NCBI RefSeq assembly: GCF_016862755.1
Contig: NZ_BONO01000006.1
Location: forward strand, 96,231-160,230
Direction of reading: 5' to 3'
DNA length: 64,000 bases
From: Cellulomonas pakistanensis
GTDB taxonomy: Bacteria; Actinomycetota; Actinomycetes; Actinomycetales; Cellulomonadaceae
The notes under the pieces were generated by a model. That model was given only the letters and a program-made list of their open reading frames with translations. It was not told the DNA's origin and did no database searches. The translations under genes were made by a program, and so were the position numbers. Each line of letters starts with the position of its first letter. Position 1 is the first letter of the stretch. Of the stretch, positions 55,164 through 63,537 are shown one piece after another.

Positions 55164-55233
55164 CCGAGACCCACTGATCCGGCCGAGACCCACGCCCGGG
55201 CGCGGGGGTCTCGCGCGAATCAGTGGGTCTCGG
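55164..55233 (-). repeat. Inverted repeat, family A copy 2, with a nested inner hairpin
   Basis: Outer arms ccgagacccactgat (55164-55178) and complement (55219-55233) are perfect, with inner arms cgagaccc (55184-55191) and gggtctcg (55206-55213). The outer arm repeats the sequence found at 957-1024, 54 kb away. Confidence 0.7.
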
Positions 55234-55263
55234 CGGGCGCGCGGGTGCACGAGGGCGCACGGA

Positions 55264-55322
55264 GTGCACGAGACACGTCGAGGGTGCCCTCGGTGAGGGC
55301 ACCCTCGACGTGTCTCGTGCAC
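55264..55322 (-). terminator. Perfect 28-bp hairpin after valS
   Basis: Arms 55264-55291 and 55295-55322 are exact complements over 28 bp around a 3-nt loop (arm begins gtgcacgagacacgtcgag). It lies 25 bp past the valS stop. The gtgcacgag phrase also occurs once more just outside (about 55245). The 321-bp gap between valS and the transporter gene is filled by this hairpin, the family A element and the promoter. Confidence 0.75.
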
Positions 55323-55347
55323 CTGCGCGGCGTCGGCCGCGCGGGCG

Positions 55348-58050
55348 TCAGGCCTTCTGCTTCGGCTCCGGGGGGAGGAGCTCGGCGTCGCGGGCGACGA
55401 CCGTCGCGTCCGGGGCGTCCGGCACCTCGACCACGTCGAGGTCGCCCGTGGCGCGGCCCGCGGCGCGGACGTCGCCCAGCGCCACCTGGACGCCGGCGAG
55501 CAGCGCGGCCGGCACCTCCAGGCGGGCCCGGAGGATCTCGGTCCGCATGGAGACCTTGGCCTCGGACTTCAGCTTGCGGAGCGCGGCCAGGGCCGAGCCC
55601 GCCGCGGCGACCACGGCGTAGTCACCGTCGCCGGCGGCGGCCCGCAGCGGCTCGGCGTCCGGCCACGGCGCGCGGTGCACCGAGCCCTCGCGCCACCAGG
55701 ACCAGACCTCCTCGGTGGCGAACGGCAGCACCGGGGCGAACAGCCGCAGCAGCACGTCCAGCGCGAGGTTGAGCGCGGCGCGCGCCGACGCCGTCTCGGC
55801 CGTCACGTCCGCGTCGGCCGCACCGGCGCCGTACGCCCGGTCCTTGACCAGCTCGAGGTAGTCGTCGCAGAACGTCCAGAAGAACGTCTCGGTCAGCTCG
55901 AGCGCGCGGGTGTGGTCGTACGCCTCCAGGGCGGCGGTGGCCTTCTCCACGACGTCGGCCAGGCCGGCGAGCATGGCGCGGTCCAGCGGCACCGTGACCA
56001 GGGCCGGGTCGAGCGCCGCGGCGCCCTGCTCGGCGGAGCCGAACCCGAGCGCGAACTTCGACGCGTTGAGCACCTTGATCGCGAGGCGGCGGCCGATCTT
56101 CATCTGGCCGACCTCGAACGCCGCGTCGGTGCCGAGCCGCGCGGACGCCGCCCAGTACCGGACCGCGTCCGAGCCGTGCTCCTCGAGCAGGCCCATCGGC
56201 GTGACGACGTTGCCCTTCGACTTCGACATCTTCTTGCGGTCGGGGTCGAGGATCCAGCCGGAGATCGCCGCGTCCTTCCACGGCAGGCTGCCGTGCTCCA
56301 GGTGCGAGCGGACGACGGTCGAGAACAGCCAGGTGCGGATGATGTCCTGGCCCTGGGGGCGCAGGTCCATCGGGAACACCCGCTCGAACAGGTCGGGGTC
56401 CGTGCGCCAGCCGCCCGCGATCTGCGGGGACAGCGACGAGGTCGCCCAGGTGTCCATGATGTCCGGGTCGCCGACGAAGCCGCCCGCGACGCCGCGCTGC
56501 TCGGCGGTGTAGCCGGCGGGCACGTCGGAGGAGGGGTCGACCGGCAGCTGGTCCTCGGTCGGCAGGATCGGGTGGTCGTGGTCGACCTCGCCGGCCTCGG
56601 TCACCGGGTACCAGACCGGGAACGGCACGCCGAAGAACCGCTGGCGGGAGACGAGCCAGTCGCCGTTCAGACCGCCGACCCAGTTCTCGTACCGCACCCG
56701 CATGAAGTCGGGGTGGAAGCCGAGCTCGGCGCCGCGGGCGAGCAGCTGCTCGCGGAGCTCGGCGTCGCGGCCGCCGTTGCGGATGTACCACTGGCGCGAG
56801 GTGACGATCTCGAGCGGCTTGTCGCCCTTCTCGAAGAAGTTCGCCTTGCGCTGGGTCGCCTGCGGCTCGCCGTCCAGGTCGCCCGACTCGCGCAGCCCGG
56901 CCACGACCGCCTCGCGCGCGGAGAACGTCGTCTTGCCGGCGAGCTCGCCGTACAGCGCGCGGCCGGCCTCGTTCGCGATCCAGTCCGGGGTGTCCCGCAC
57001 CAGGCGGCCGTCGCGGCCGATCACCGAGCGGGTCGGCAGCTGCAGCTCGCGCCACCACTGCACGTCGGTCAGGTCGCCGAAGGTGCAGCACATCGCGATG
57101 CCCGCGCCCTTGTCCGGCTCGGCGGCCGGGTGCGCGAGCACCGGGACCTCGACGCCGAACAGCGGGCTGGTCACCGTCGTGCCGAACAGGTCCTGGTACC
57201 GCTCGTCGTCGGGGTGCGCGATGAGCGCGACGCAGGCGGGCAGCAGCTCGGGGCGGGTGGTCTCGATGTGGACCGGCTCGCCGCCGGCGCGGTGGAAGGC
57301 GACCTTGTGGAACGCGCCCGGGTAGTCGCGCGCCTCGAGCTCGGCCTGCGCCACGGCGGTCTGGAACGTCACGTCCCACAGGCCCGGGGCCTCGGCCTGG
57401 TACGCCTCGCCGCGGGCGAGGTTGCGCAGGAACGCCTGCTGCGCGACGGCGCGCGCCTCGGCGGAGATGGTCTGGTACGTCATGCCCCAGTCGACGGACA
57501 GGCCCAGCCGGCGCCACAGCGCCTCGAACTGCTGCTCGTCCTCGACGGTCAGGCGCTCGCACAGCTCGACGAAGTTGCGCCGGCTGATCGGCACCTGGTC
57601 GGCGGCCTTGACGCTCTTGCCCTCGCCGCCCACGTGCGGCGGGGTGAAGTCGGGGTCGTACGGCAGCGACGGGTCGCAGCGCACGCCGAAGTAGTTCTGC
57701 ACGCGGCGCTCGGTGGGCAGGCCGTTGTCGTCCCAGCCCATCGGGTAGAACACCTCGGCGCCGCGCATCCGGCGGTACCGGGCGACGACGTCGGTGTGCG
57801 TGTAGGAGAACACGTGGCCCACGTGCAGCGAGCCGGAGACGGTGGGCGGCGGGGTGTCGATGGAGTACACCTGCTCGCGGGTCTTCGACCGGTCGAACGT
57901 GTACGTGCCCTGCTCGGTCCACGCGCCGTCCCAGCGGTCCTCGACGCCGTCGAGCGACACCCGGTCCGGTACCTCGCGCACCGCGCGTACGGCCGCGGCG
58001 GCGGTCGTCGGGGGTGCGGCGGGCGTGGCGGCGGGGGACAGGTCGGTCAT
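55348..58050 (-). CDS. valS: Valyl-tRNA synthetase, archaeal-type
   Basis: 900 residues, class I. The HIGH motif is HVGH (76-79, in VSGSLHVGHVFSYTHTDVV) and KMSKS is at 607-611 (KKMSKSKGNVVTPMG). The segment MGWDDNGLPTERRVQNYFGV with PPPTVSGSLHVGH marks the archaeal-like valS type, not the bacterial form (PPPNVTGSLHMGH...GTDHAGIATQ) seen in M. tuberculosis. The C-terminal domain (KLKSEAKVSMRTEIL) is short. ATG 58050 is preferred; a GTG two codons earlier is possible. No T-box leader is visible upstream. Confidence 0.93.
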   Translation of the reverse strand: MTDLSPAATPAAPPTTAAAAVRAVREVPDRVSLDGVEDRWDGAWTEQGTYTFDRSKTREQVYSIDTPPPTVSGSLHVGHVFSYTHTDVVARYRRMRGAEVFYPMGWDDNGLPTERRVQNYFGVRCDPSLPYDPDFTPPHVGGEGKSVKAADQVPISRRNFVELCERLTVEDEQQFEALWRRLGLSVDWGMTYQTISAEARAVAQQAFLRNLARGEAYQAEAPGLWDVTFQTAVAQAELEARDYPGAFHKVAFHRAGGEPVHIETTRPELLPACVALIAHPDDERYQDLFGTTVTSPLFGVEVPVLAHPAAEPDKGAGIAMCCTFGDLTDVQWWRELQLPTRSVIGRDGRLVRDTPDWIANEAGRALYGELAGKTTFSAREAVVAGLRESGDLDGEPQATQRKANFFEKGDKPLEIVTSRQWYIRNGGRDAELREQLLARGAELGFHPDFMRVRYENWVGGLNGDWLVSRQRFFGVPFPVWYPVTEAGEVDHDHPILPTEDQLPVDPSSDVPAGYTAEQRGVAGGFVGDPDIMDTWATSSLSPQIAGGWRTDPDLFERVFPMDLRPQGQDIIRTWLFSTVVRSHLEHGSLPWKDAAISGWILDPDRKKMSKSKGNVVTPMGLLEEHGSDAVRYWAASARLGTDAAFEVGQMKIGRRLAIKVLNASKFALGFGSAEQGAAALDPALVTVPLDRAMLAGLADVVEKATAALEAYDHTRALELTETFFWTFCDDYLELVKDRAYGAGAADADVTAETASARAALNLALDVLLRLFAPVLPFATEEVWSWWREGSVHRAPWPDAEPLRAAAGDGDYAVVAAAGSALAALRKLKSEAKVSMRTEILRARLEVPAALLAGVQVALGDVRAAGRATGDLDVVEVPDAPDATVVARDAELLPPEPKQKA

Positions 58051-58181
58051 GGTCACACATCTTCCCAGATGTCCGCCGGTCTCCCGACGCGGCGGCCGGT
58101 GGCCGGGACGCGAACGCCGGGTGACGCGTCGGTGAACCGGCCTGGCCCGTCGCGCCGGTCGCGGGCAGGCTGTGTCACAGT

Positions 58182-58219
58182 GCCCGTCGGCCGCCCGGGA
58201 CGTGGTGCGGCCGACGGGC
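58182..58219 (+). promoter_or_regulatory. 13-bp hairpin directly before the Pls-like gene's ribosome binding site
   Basis: Perfect arms gcccgtcggccgc (58182-58194) and complement (58207-58219) around 12 nt. The 3' arm ends one base before the GGGAGG site of the NRPS-like gene at 58233. It could limit translation initiation or be the 5' end of the transcript. A short palindrome ctgtgtcacag lies just upstream. Confidence 0.5.
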
Positions 58220-58232
58220 GGGAGGATCACGG

Positions 58233-61200
58233 GTGGGCGAACCGGACGGGCTGCTGCGGTCGGGGCTCGCGGCGGCGCCGCGGACCCTGGCGGACGTGCT
58301 GGCGGCGACGGTCGCGGCGCACGGGGACGCGCCGGCGGTGGACGACGGCACCACCGTGCTGACGTACGCGGAGCTGGACGCGGTGGTGCGCACCGCCGCC
58401 CGCGCGCTGCAGGCGGAGGGCATCGGCCCCGGGTCGCGGGTGGGCGTCCGGGTGCCGTCGGGCACCGCGGAGCTCTACACGGCGATCCTGGCGGTGCTCG
58501 CCGCGGGCGCCGCGTACGTGCCGGTCGACGTCGACGACCCCGACGAGCGGGCGCGGACCGTGTTCGCCGAGGCGGCGGTCGACCGGGTGCTGGCCGAGGG
58601 CGACCTGCCGGCGCTGGTGGCGGCGGGTCGGCGGCGCGGTGGCGGCGCGGGAGCCGGCGACGTGCGCGGGCCCGGGCTCGCCGACGACGCCTGGATCATC
58701 TTCACGTCGGGCTCGACGGGCGCCCCCAAGGGCGTGGCCGTGACCCACCGGTCGGCGGCCGCGTTCGTCGACGCCGAGGCGCGGCTGTTCCTGCAGGACC
58801 GCCCGCTGGGCCCGGGCGACCGCGTGCTCGCCGGACTGTCGGTCGCGTTCGACGCGAGCTGCGAGGAGATGTGGCTCGCCTGGGCGCACGGCGCCTGCCT
58901 GGTGCCGGCGCCGCGGGCGCTGGTCCGCACCGGCATGGACCTCGGTCCCTGGCTCGTCGCGCAGGGCATCACGGTCATCTCGACGGTGCCGACGCTCGCG
59001 GGCCTCTGGCGGCCCGAGGAGCTGGCCGGCGTGCGGCTGCTGATCTTCGGCGGCGAGGCGTGCCCGCCCGAGCTCGCGGCGCGGCTCGTCACGCCGGCCC
59101 GCGAGGTCTGGAACACCTACGGCCCGACCGAGGCGACCGTCGTGGCCTGCGCCGCGAAGATGACCGGGGAGGGGCCGGTGCGGATCGGCCTCGCGCTGGA
59201 CGGCTGGGACCTCGCGGTCGTCGGCGAGGACGGCACGCCGGTCGCCGAGGGCGAGACCGGCGAGCTCATCATCGGCGGCGTCGGCCTGGCGCGGTACCTC
59301 GACCCGGCCAAGGACGCCTCGACGTACGCGCCGGCGCCCGGCCTCGGCTGGGACCGGGCCTACCGCAGCGGTGACGTCGTGCGGCTGGACCGCGCGGGGC
59401 TGCTGTTCGTCGGGCGCGCGGACGACCAGGTGAAGATCGGCGGGCGCCGGATCGAGCTGGGCGAGGTCGAGGCGGCGCTCGGCGCGCTGCCCGACGTCGC
59501 CGGCGCGGCCGCCGCCGTGCGGCGCACGCCCGCGGGGACCGCGGTGCTCGCCGGGTACCTGGTGCCGGCCGAGGGGACGACGCTCGACCTCGGGGACGCC
59601 CGGGCCCGGCTGCGGGAGGTGCTGCCGGCCGCGCTGGTGCCGCTGCTCGGCGTCGTCGACGCGCTGCCGACCCGCGGGTCGGGCAAGGTCGACCGGGACG
59701 CGCTGCCGTGGCCGCTGCCGGGCGCGGGGGCGACGGCCGCCGCGGGGTCCGGGGGCGCGGCGTCCGGCGCCGCCGCCGGGCTCACGCCCACCGCCGCCTG
59801 GGTCGCCGAGCGGTGGACCGCGGCGCTCGGCGCGCCGGTCTCCGGCCCCGACGACGACTTCTTCGCGGCCGGCGGCGGCAGCCTCGTGGCGGCGCAGCTG
59901 GTGTCCGCGCTGCGTGAGCGGTTCGGCACCGTGACCGTCGCGGACGTGTACGAGTACCCGCGCCTCGGCGACCTCGCGAGACGGCTGGAGGAGCTGGAGC
60001 CGGCGGCGCCCGCCTCCGAGCGGGTCGTCCGGCCGACGCCGGTGCGCGCGCAGGTGCTGCAGACGCTGCTCGGCGTGCCGCTCGCGGCGCTGGTCGGCCT
60101 CCGGTGGCTGACGTGGCTGCTGGCCGCCGAGCAGCTGCTCGCGGTCACGGGCCTGGTGCCGTGGCTGACGCCCGTCGCGGGGTCGTGGTGGTGGCTCGCG
60201 CTCGGCTGGCTGCTGCTGATCAGCCCGCTCGGCCGGATGGGGACGACCGTCCTGGTCGCGCGCGCCCTGCTGCGCGGGCTGCGGCCCGGGCAGTACCCGC
60301 GCGGCGGATCGGTGCACCTGCGGCTGTGGTTCGTCGAGAGCTGGGCCGCCGCCGCGGGCGCCGAGAACCTGTCCGCCGCGCCGTGGACCGCCGCGTACGC
60401 ACGGGCGCTCGGCGCGACGGTCGGTGCGGACGTCGACCTGCACACCCCGCCGCCGGTGACCGGTCTCCTCACGCTCGGCGACCGGTGCGCCGTCGAGCCG
60501 GAGGTCGACCTGCGCGGGCACTGGCTCGACGGCGACGTGCTGCACGTCGGCCGGATCCGGATCGACAAGCGGGCCACGGTCGGCACCCGCAGCACGGTCG
60601 CGCCGGGCGTGCGGATCGGGCAGGGCGCGCAGGTCGCGGCGGGCTCCGCGGTGCTGTCGTCGGTCGCCCCGGGCGAGCTGTGGGCCGGGTCGCCCGCCGC
60701 GTTCGTCGGCCCCGCCGCGGAGGCCTGGCCCGGGCGCCGGGCACCGCGTGGCCGCCGGTGGGTGGCCGTCTACGGCGCGACCGCCGCCGTGCTGGCGGCG
60801 CTGCCGGTGGTGGCGGCGACCGCCGGGCTGCTCGTCGTGGCCGCCGGCGTGCGGGACGCGGGGTCGTGGGGCGGCGCGTGGGACGACGCGCTGCGGGCCG
60901 TGCCGCTCGCCGCGCTGACGTCGTTCGCGGTGCTGGCGGTCGCCACGCTCGTCGGCGTGCGTCTGCTGGCCCGCGGGGTCGTCGAGGGGCACCACCCGGT
61001 GCGCAGCCGGGTCGGCTGGCAGATCTGGGCGACCCAGCGGCTGATGGACGACGCGCGCGGCACGCTCTACCCGCTGTACGCGAGCACGCTGACGCCGCTG
61101 TGGCTGCGGGCGCTGGGTGCGCGGATCGGCAGGGACGTGGAGGCGTCGACGGTGCTGATGCTCCCGTCGCTCACCACGGTGGGCAGCGGGGCGTTCCTCG

Positions 61201-62138
61201 CCGACGACACCCTGATCGGGTCCTACGAGCTGGGGCGCGGCTGGCTGCGCGTCGAGCGGGCGAAGGTCGGCAAGTTCGCGTTCCTCGGCAACTCCGGGAT
61301 GATCGCGCCCGGCCGGGCGGTGCCGAAGCGCGGGCTGGTCGCCGTGCTGTCCGGCGCGCCCGAGCGGGCCAAGCCGGGCACGTCCTGGCTCGGCTCGCCG
61401 CCGGAGCCGCTGCGCCGCACGCCGGGCGACGCGGACACGTCGCGCACGTTCGACCCGCCGGCGCGGCTGCGCGTCGCCCGGGTGCTGGTGGAGGTGTGCC
61501 GGCTGGTGGCCGTCGTGATCGCGTACGGGATCGGCGTCGGGGTGCTGCTCGTGCTCGGAGAGGTCGCGCACGCCGACGGCCTGGGCGCGGCGGCGCTGTG
61601 GTCGCTGGTCGTCGTGCTGGGCGCGGCCGGCGTCGCGTGCGCGGTGTCCGTGGTCGCGAAGTGGGCGCTCGTGGGCCGGATCCGCGCCGGGGAGCACCCG
61701 CTGTGGAGCGGGTTCATCTGGCGCAACGAGCTCGCCGACGCCTTCCTGGAGGTCGTCGCCGTGCCGTGGCTCGGCCCGGCGACGACGGGCACGCCGGCGA
61801 TGAACCTGTGGCTGCGTGCCCTCGGCTCGCGGCTCGGCCGGGGCGTCTGGTGCGAGACGTACTGGCTGCCCGAGGCCGACCTCGTCACGCTCGGCGACGG
61901 CGCCACGGTGAACCGCGGGTGCGTGCTCCAGACGCATCTGTTCCATGATCGGGTGATGAGCATCGACACCGTCCGACTGGACGACGGCGCGAGCATCGGC
62001 CCGCACGGCGTGGTCCTGCCCGCCGCCGGGCTCGGCGCGGGCGCCTCCGTGGGACCCGCCTCCCTCGTGCTGCGCGGCGAGTCCATCCCCGCGGGCAGCC
62101 GCTGGACCGGCAACCCGGTCGCGCCGGTGACCGCGTGA
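58233..62138 (+). CDS. Pls/PosA-family non-ribosomal peptide synthetase-like enzyme
   Basis: 1301 residues. An adenylation domain spans about residues 15-495 (IIFTSGSTGAPKGVAVTH, YGPTEATVVACA, RADDQVKIGGRRIELGEVEA, GSGKVDRDALP). A carrier domain has its phosphopantetheine Ser550 in DDDFFAAGGGSLVAAQL. After it come six or so membrane segments interleaved with three hexapeptide (left-handed beta-helix) domains, e.g. RATVGTRSTVAPGVRIGQGA and GSGAFLADDTLIGSYELGRG. This order is that of poly-epsilon-lysine synthetase-like (Pls/PosA) enzymes, which make amino-acid homopolymers or modified amino acids. The product here is unknown. GTG start with GGGAGG site; it overlaps the M1 peptidase start by 4 bp. 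Confidence 0.9.
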   Translation: MGEPDGLLRSGLAAAPRTLADVLAATVAAHGDAPAVDDGTTVLTYAELDAVVRTAARALQAEGIGPGSRVGVRVPSGTAELYTAILAVLAAGAAYVPVDVDDPDERARTVFAEAAVDRVLAEGDLPALVAAGRRRGGGAGAGDVRGPGLADDAWIIFTSGSTGAPKGVAVTHRSAAAFVDAEARLFLQDRPLGPGDRVLAGLSVAFDASCEEMWLAWAHGACLVPAPRALVRTGMDLGPWLVAQGITVISTVPTLAGLWRPEELAGVRLLIFGGEACPPELAARLVTPAREVWNTYGPTEATVVACAAKMTGEGPVRIGLALDGWDLAVVGEDGTPVAEGETGELIIGGVGLARYLDPAKDASTYAPAPGLGWDRAYRSGDVVRLDRAGLLFVGRADDQVKIGGRRIELGEVEAALGALPDVAGAAAAVRRTPAGTAVLAGYLVPAEGTTLDLGDARARLREVLPAALVPLLGVVDALPTRGSGKVDRDALPWPLPGAGATAAAGSGGAASGAAAGLTPTAAWVAERWTAALGAPVSGPDDDFFAAGGGSLVAAQLVSALRERFGTVTVADVYEYPRLGDLARRLEELEPAAPASERVVRPTPVRAQVLQTLLGVPLAALVGLRWLTWLLAAEQLLAVTGLVPWLTPVAGSWWWLALGWLLLISPLGRMGTTVLVARALLRGLRPGQYPRGGSVHLRLWFVESWAAAAGAENLSAAPWTAAYARALGATVGADVDLHTPPPVTGLLTLGDRCAVEPEVDLRGHWLDGDVLHVGRIRIDKRATVGTRSTVAPGVRIGQGAQVAAGSAVLSSVAPGELWAGSPAAFVGPAAEAWPGRRAPRGRRWVAVYGATAAVLAALPVVAATAGLLVVAAGVRDAGSWGGAWDDALRAVPLAALTSFAVLAVATLVGVRLLARGVVEGHHPVRSRVGWQIWATQRLMDDARGTLYPLYASTLTPLWLRALGARIGRDVEASTVLMLPSLTTVGSGAFLADDTLIGSYELGRGWLRVERAKVGKFAFLGNSGMIAPGRAVPKRGLVAVLSGAPERAKPGTSWLGSPPEPLRRTPGDADTSRTFDPPARLRVARVLVEVCRLVAVVIAYGIGVGVLLVLGEVAHADGLGAAALWSLVVVLGAAGVACAVSVVAKWALVGRIRAGEHPLWSGFIWRNELADAFLEVVAVPWLGPATTGTPAMNLWLRALGSRLGRGVWCETYWLPEADLVTLGDGATVNRGCVLQTHLFHDRVMSIDTVRLDDGASIGPHGVVLPAAGLGAGASVGPASLVLRGESIPAGSRWTGNPVAPVTA

Positions 62139-63499
62139 GCGCGGCGCCCGGTCCTGCGGAGGCGCCGGACCCGTACCTGCCCGACCGGGTGCCGGGCGGG
62201 CTGCACGTCACCCGGTACGAGCTCGAGCTCGACTACCGGGTCGCGACCAACCGGCTCGACGCCGTCGCCCGCGTGCACGCGGTGGCGGCCGGCGACCTGG
62301 AGCGGCTGTCGCTCGACCTGGTGGGCCTCAAGGTGTCGCGCGTGCTCGTCGACGGCCACCGGCCCGCGCGGTTCGCGCAGCGGGACGGCCGGCTCGAGGT
62401 GCGGCTCGCCCGCCCGGTCGCGGCGGGCGGCGCGCTCGTCGTCGAGGTGCAGTACGCGGGGCAGCCGGGGCCGCGGCGCGGCCCCTGGGGCGAGGTCGGC
62501 TGGGAGGAGCTCACGGACGGCGTGATCGTCGCGGGGCAGCCCGACGGGGCGCCGTCCTGGTTCCCGTGCGACGACCGGCCGGGCGCGAAGGCCGCGTACC
62601 GGATCGTCGTCACGACCGAGGCCGGCTACGAGGTGGTCTGCAACGGACGGCTCGTGTCGCGCCGGGCGCGGTCGAGCCGGGTGACGTGGGAGTTCGTCCA
62701 GGACGAGCCCACGGCGCCGTACCTCGCGACGGTGCAGGTCGGCCGGTACGAACGCACGGCGCTCGCGGACGGGCCGGTGCCGCAGGACGTCGTCGCGCCG
62801 CCGCGGCTGCGCGCGCAGCAGGCGCACGACTTCGCGCGGCAGCCGGCGATGGTGGAGCTGTTCGTCGACCGGTTCGGGCCGTACCCGTTCCCCCGGTACG
62901 ACGTGGTGGTCACCGACGACCCGCTGGAGATCCCGCTCGAGGCGCACGGGCTGTCCGTGTTCGGCGCCAACCACGTCGACGGGCACCGCGGCACCGAGCG
63001 CCTCGTCGCGCACGAGCTCGCGCACCAGTGGTTCGGCAACAGCCTCACCGCGGCGACCTGGCGCGACATCTGGCTGCACGAGGGCTTCGCCGCGTACGCC
63101 GAGTGGCTGTGGGAGGAGCACGCCGGCGGCCGGTCCGCCGACGCGATCGCCCGCACCGCGCGCACCCGGCTCGCGGCCCTGCCTCAGGACCTCGTGATCG
63201 GCGACCCCGGCCGCGAGTCGATGTTCGACGACCGGCTGTACAAGCGCGGCGCGCTCACCCTGCACGCGCTGCGGATCAGCCTCGGGGACGACGACTTCTT
63301 CGGCGTGCTCCGGGAGTGGACCGCGCGGTACCGGCACGGCTCGGTGACGACGGAGCTGTTCGCGGCGTGCGTCGCCGAGGTGTCCGGCCGCGACGTCGGG
63401 CGTCTGCTGCACCAGTGGCTCGCGGAGCCCGCGCTGCCGGCGCTGCCGGCGGCACCGCGGGGACGGGTCGCGCGGGCGGTGGACCGGCTGCTGGGCTGA
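62135..63499 (+). CDS. Short M1-family metallopeptidase
   Basis: 454 residues, containing only the N-terminal saddle and catalytic domains of M1 enzymes, without the ERAP1-like C-terminal domain seen in PepN. The zinc site is intact: HELAHQWFGNS gives His293, Glu294 and His297, with Glu316 in WLHEGFAAYAEWLWEEHAGG. The exopeptidase GAMEN motif is replaced by IPLEAHGLSVFG, keeping a Glu. Its GTG overlaps the stop of the Pls-like gene by 4 bp, so it is probably produced with it. It may process, release or protect against the product; that is inference. Confidence 0.9.
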   Translation: MSAAPGPAEAPDPYLPDRVPGGLHVTRYELELDYRVATNRLDAVARVHAVAAGDLERLSLDLVGLKVSRVLVDGHRPARFAQRDGRLEVRLARPVAAGGALVVEVQYAGQPGPRRGPWGEVGWEELTDGVIVAGQPDGAPSWFPCDDRPGAKAAYRIVVTTEAGYEVVCNGRLVSRRARSSRVTWEFVQDEPTAPYLATVQVGRYERTALADGPVPQDVVAPPRLRAQQAHDFARQPAMVELFVDRFGPYPFPRYDVVVTDDPLEIPLEAHGLSVFGANHVDGHRGTERLVAHELAHQWFGNSLTAATWRDIWLHEGFAAYAEWLWEEHAGGRSADAIARTARTRLAALPQDLVIGDPGRESMFDDRLYKRGALTLHALRISLGDDDFFGVLREWTARYRHGSVTTELFAACVAEVSGRDVGRLLHQWLAEPALPALPAAPRGRVARAVDRLLG

Positions 63500-63537
63500 G
63501 CGGCTCGGGCGGCCGAGCGCCGGGACCGGCCCGGCGG

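Noticed and set aside
58051..58181. T-box leader for valS
   Set aside because: No T-box core (TGGNACCGCG-like) is present and the gene has a -10-like GAAGAT only 8 nt before its ATG.
58227..62006. A 1259-codon minus-strand frame opposite the Pls-like gene
   Set aside because: Low-complexity Arg/Gly/Pro sequence; the plus strand encodes clear adenylation, carrier and hexapeptide domains over the same bases.
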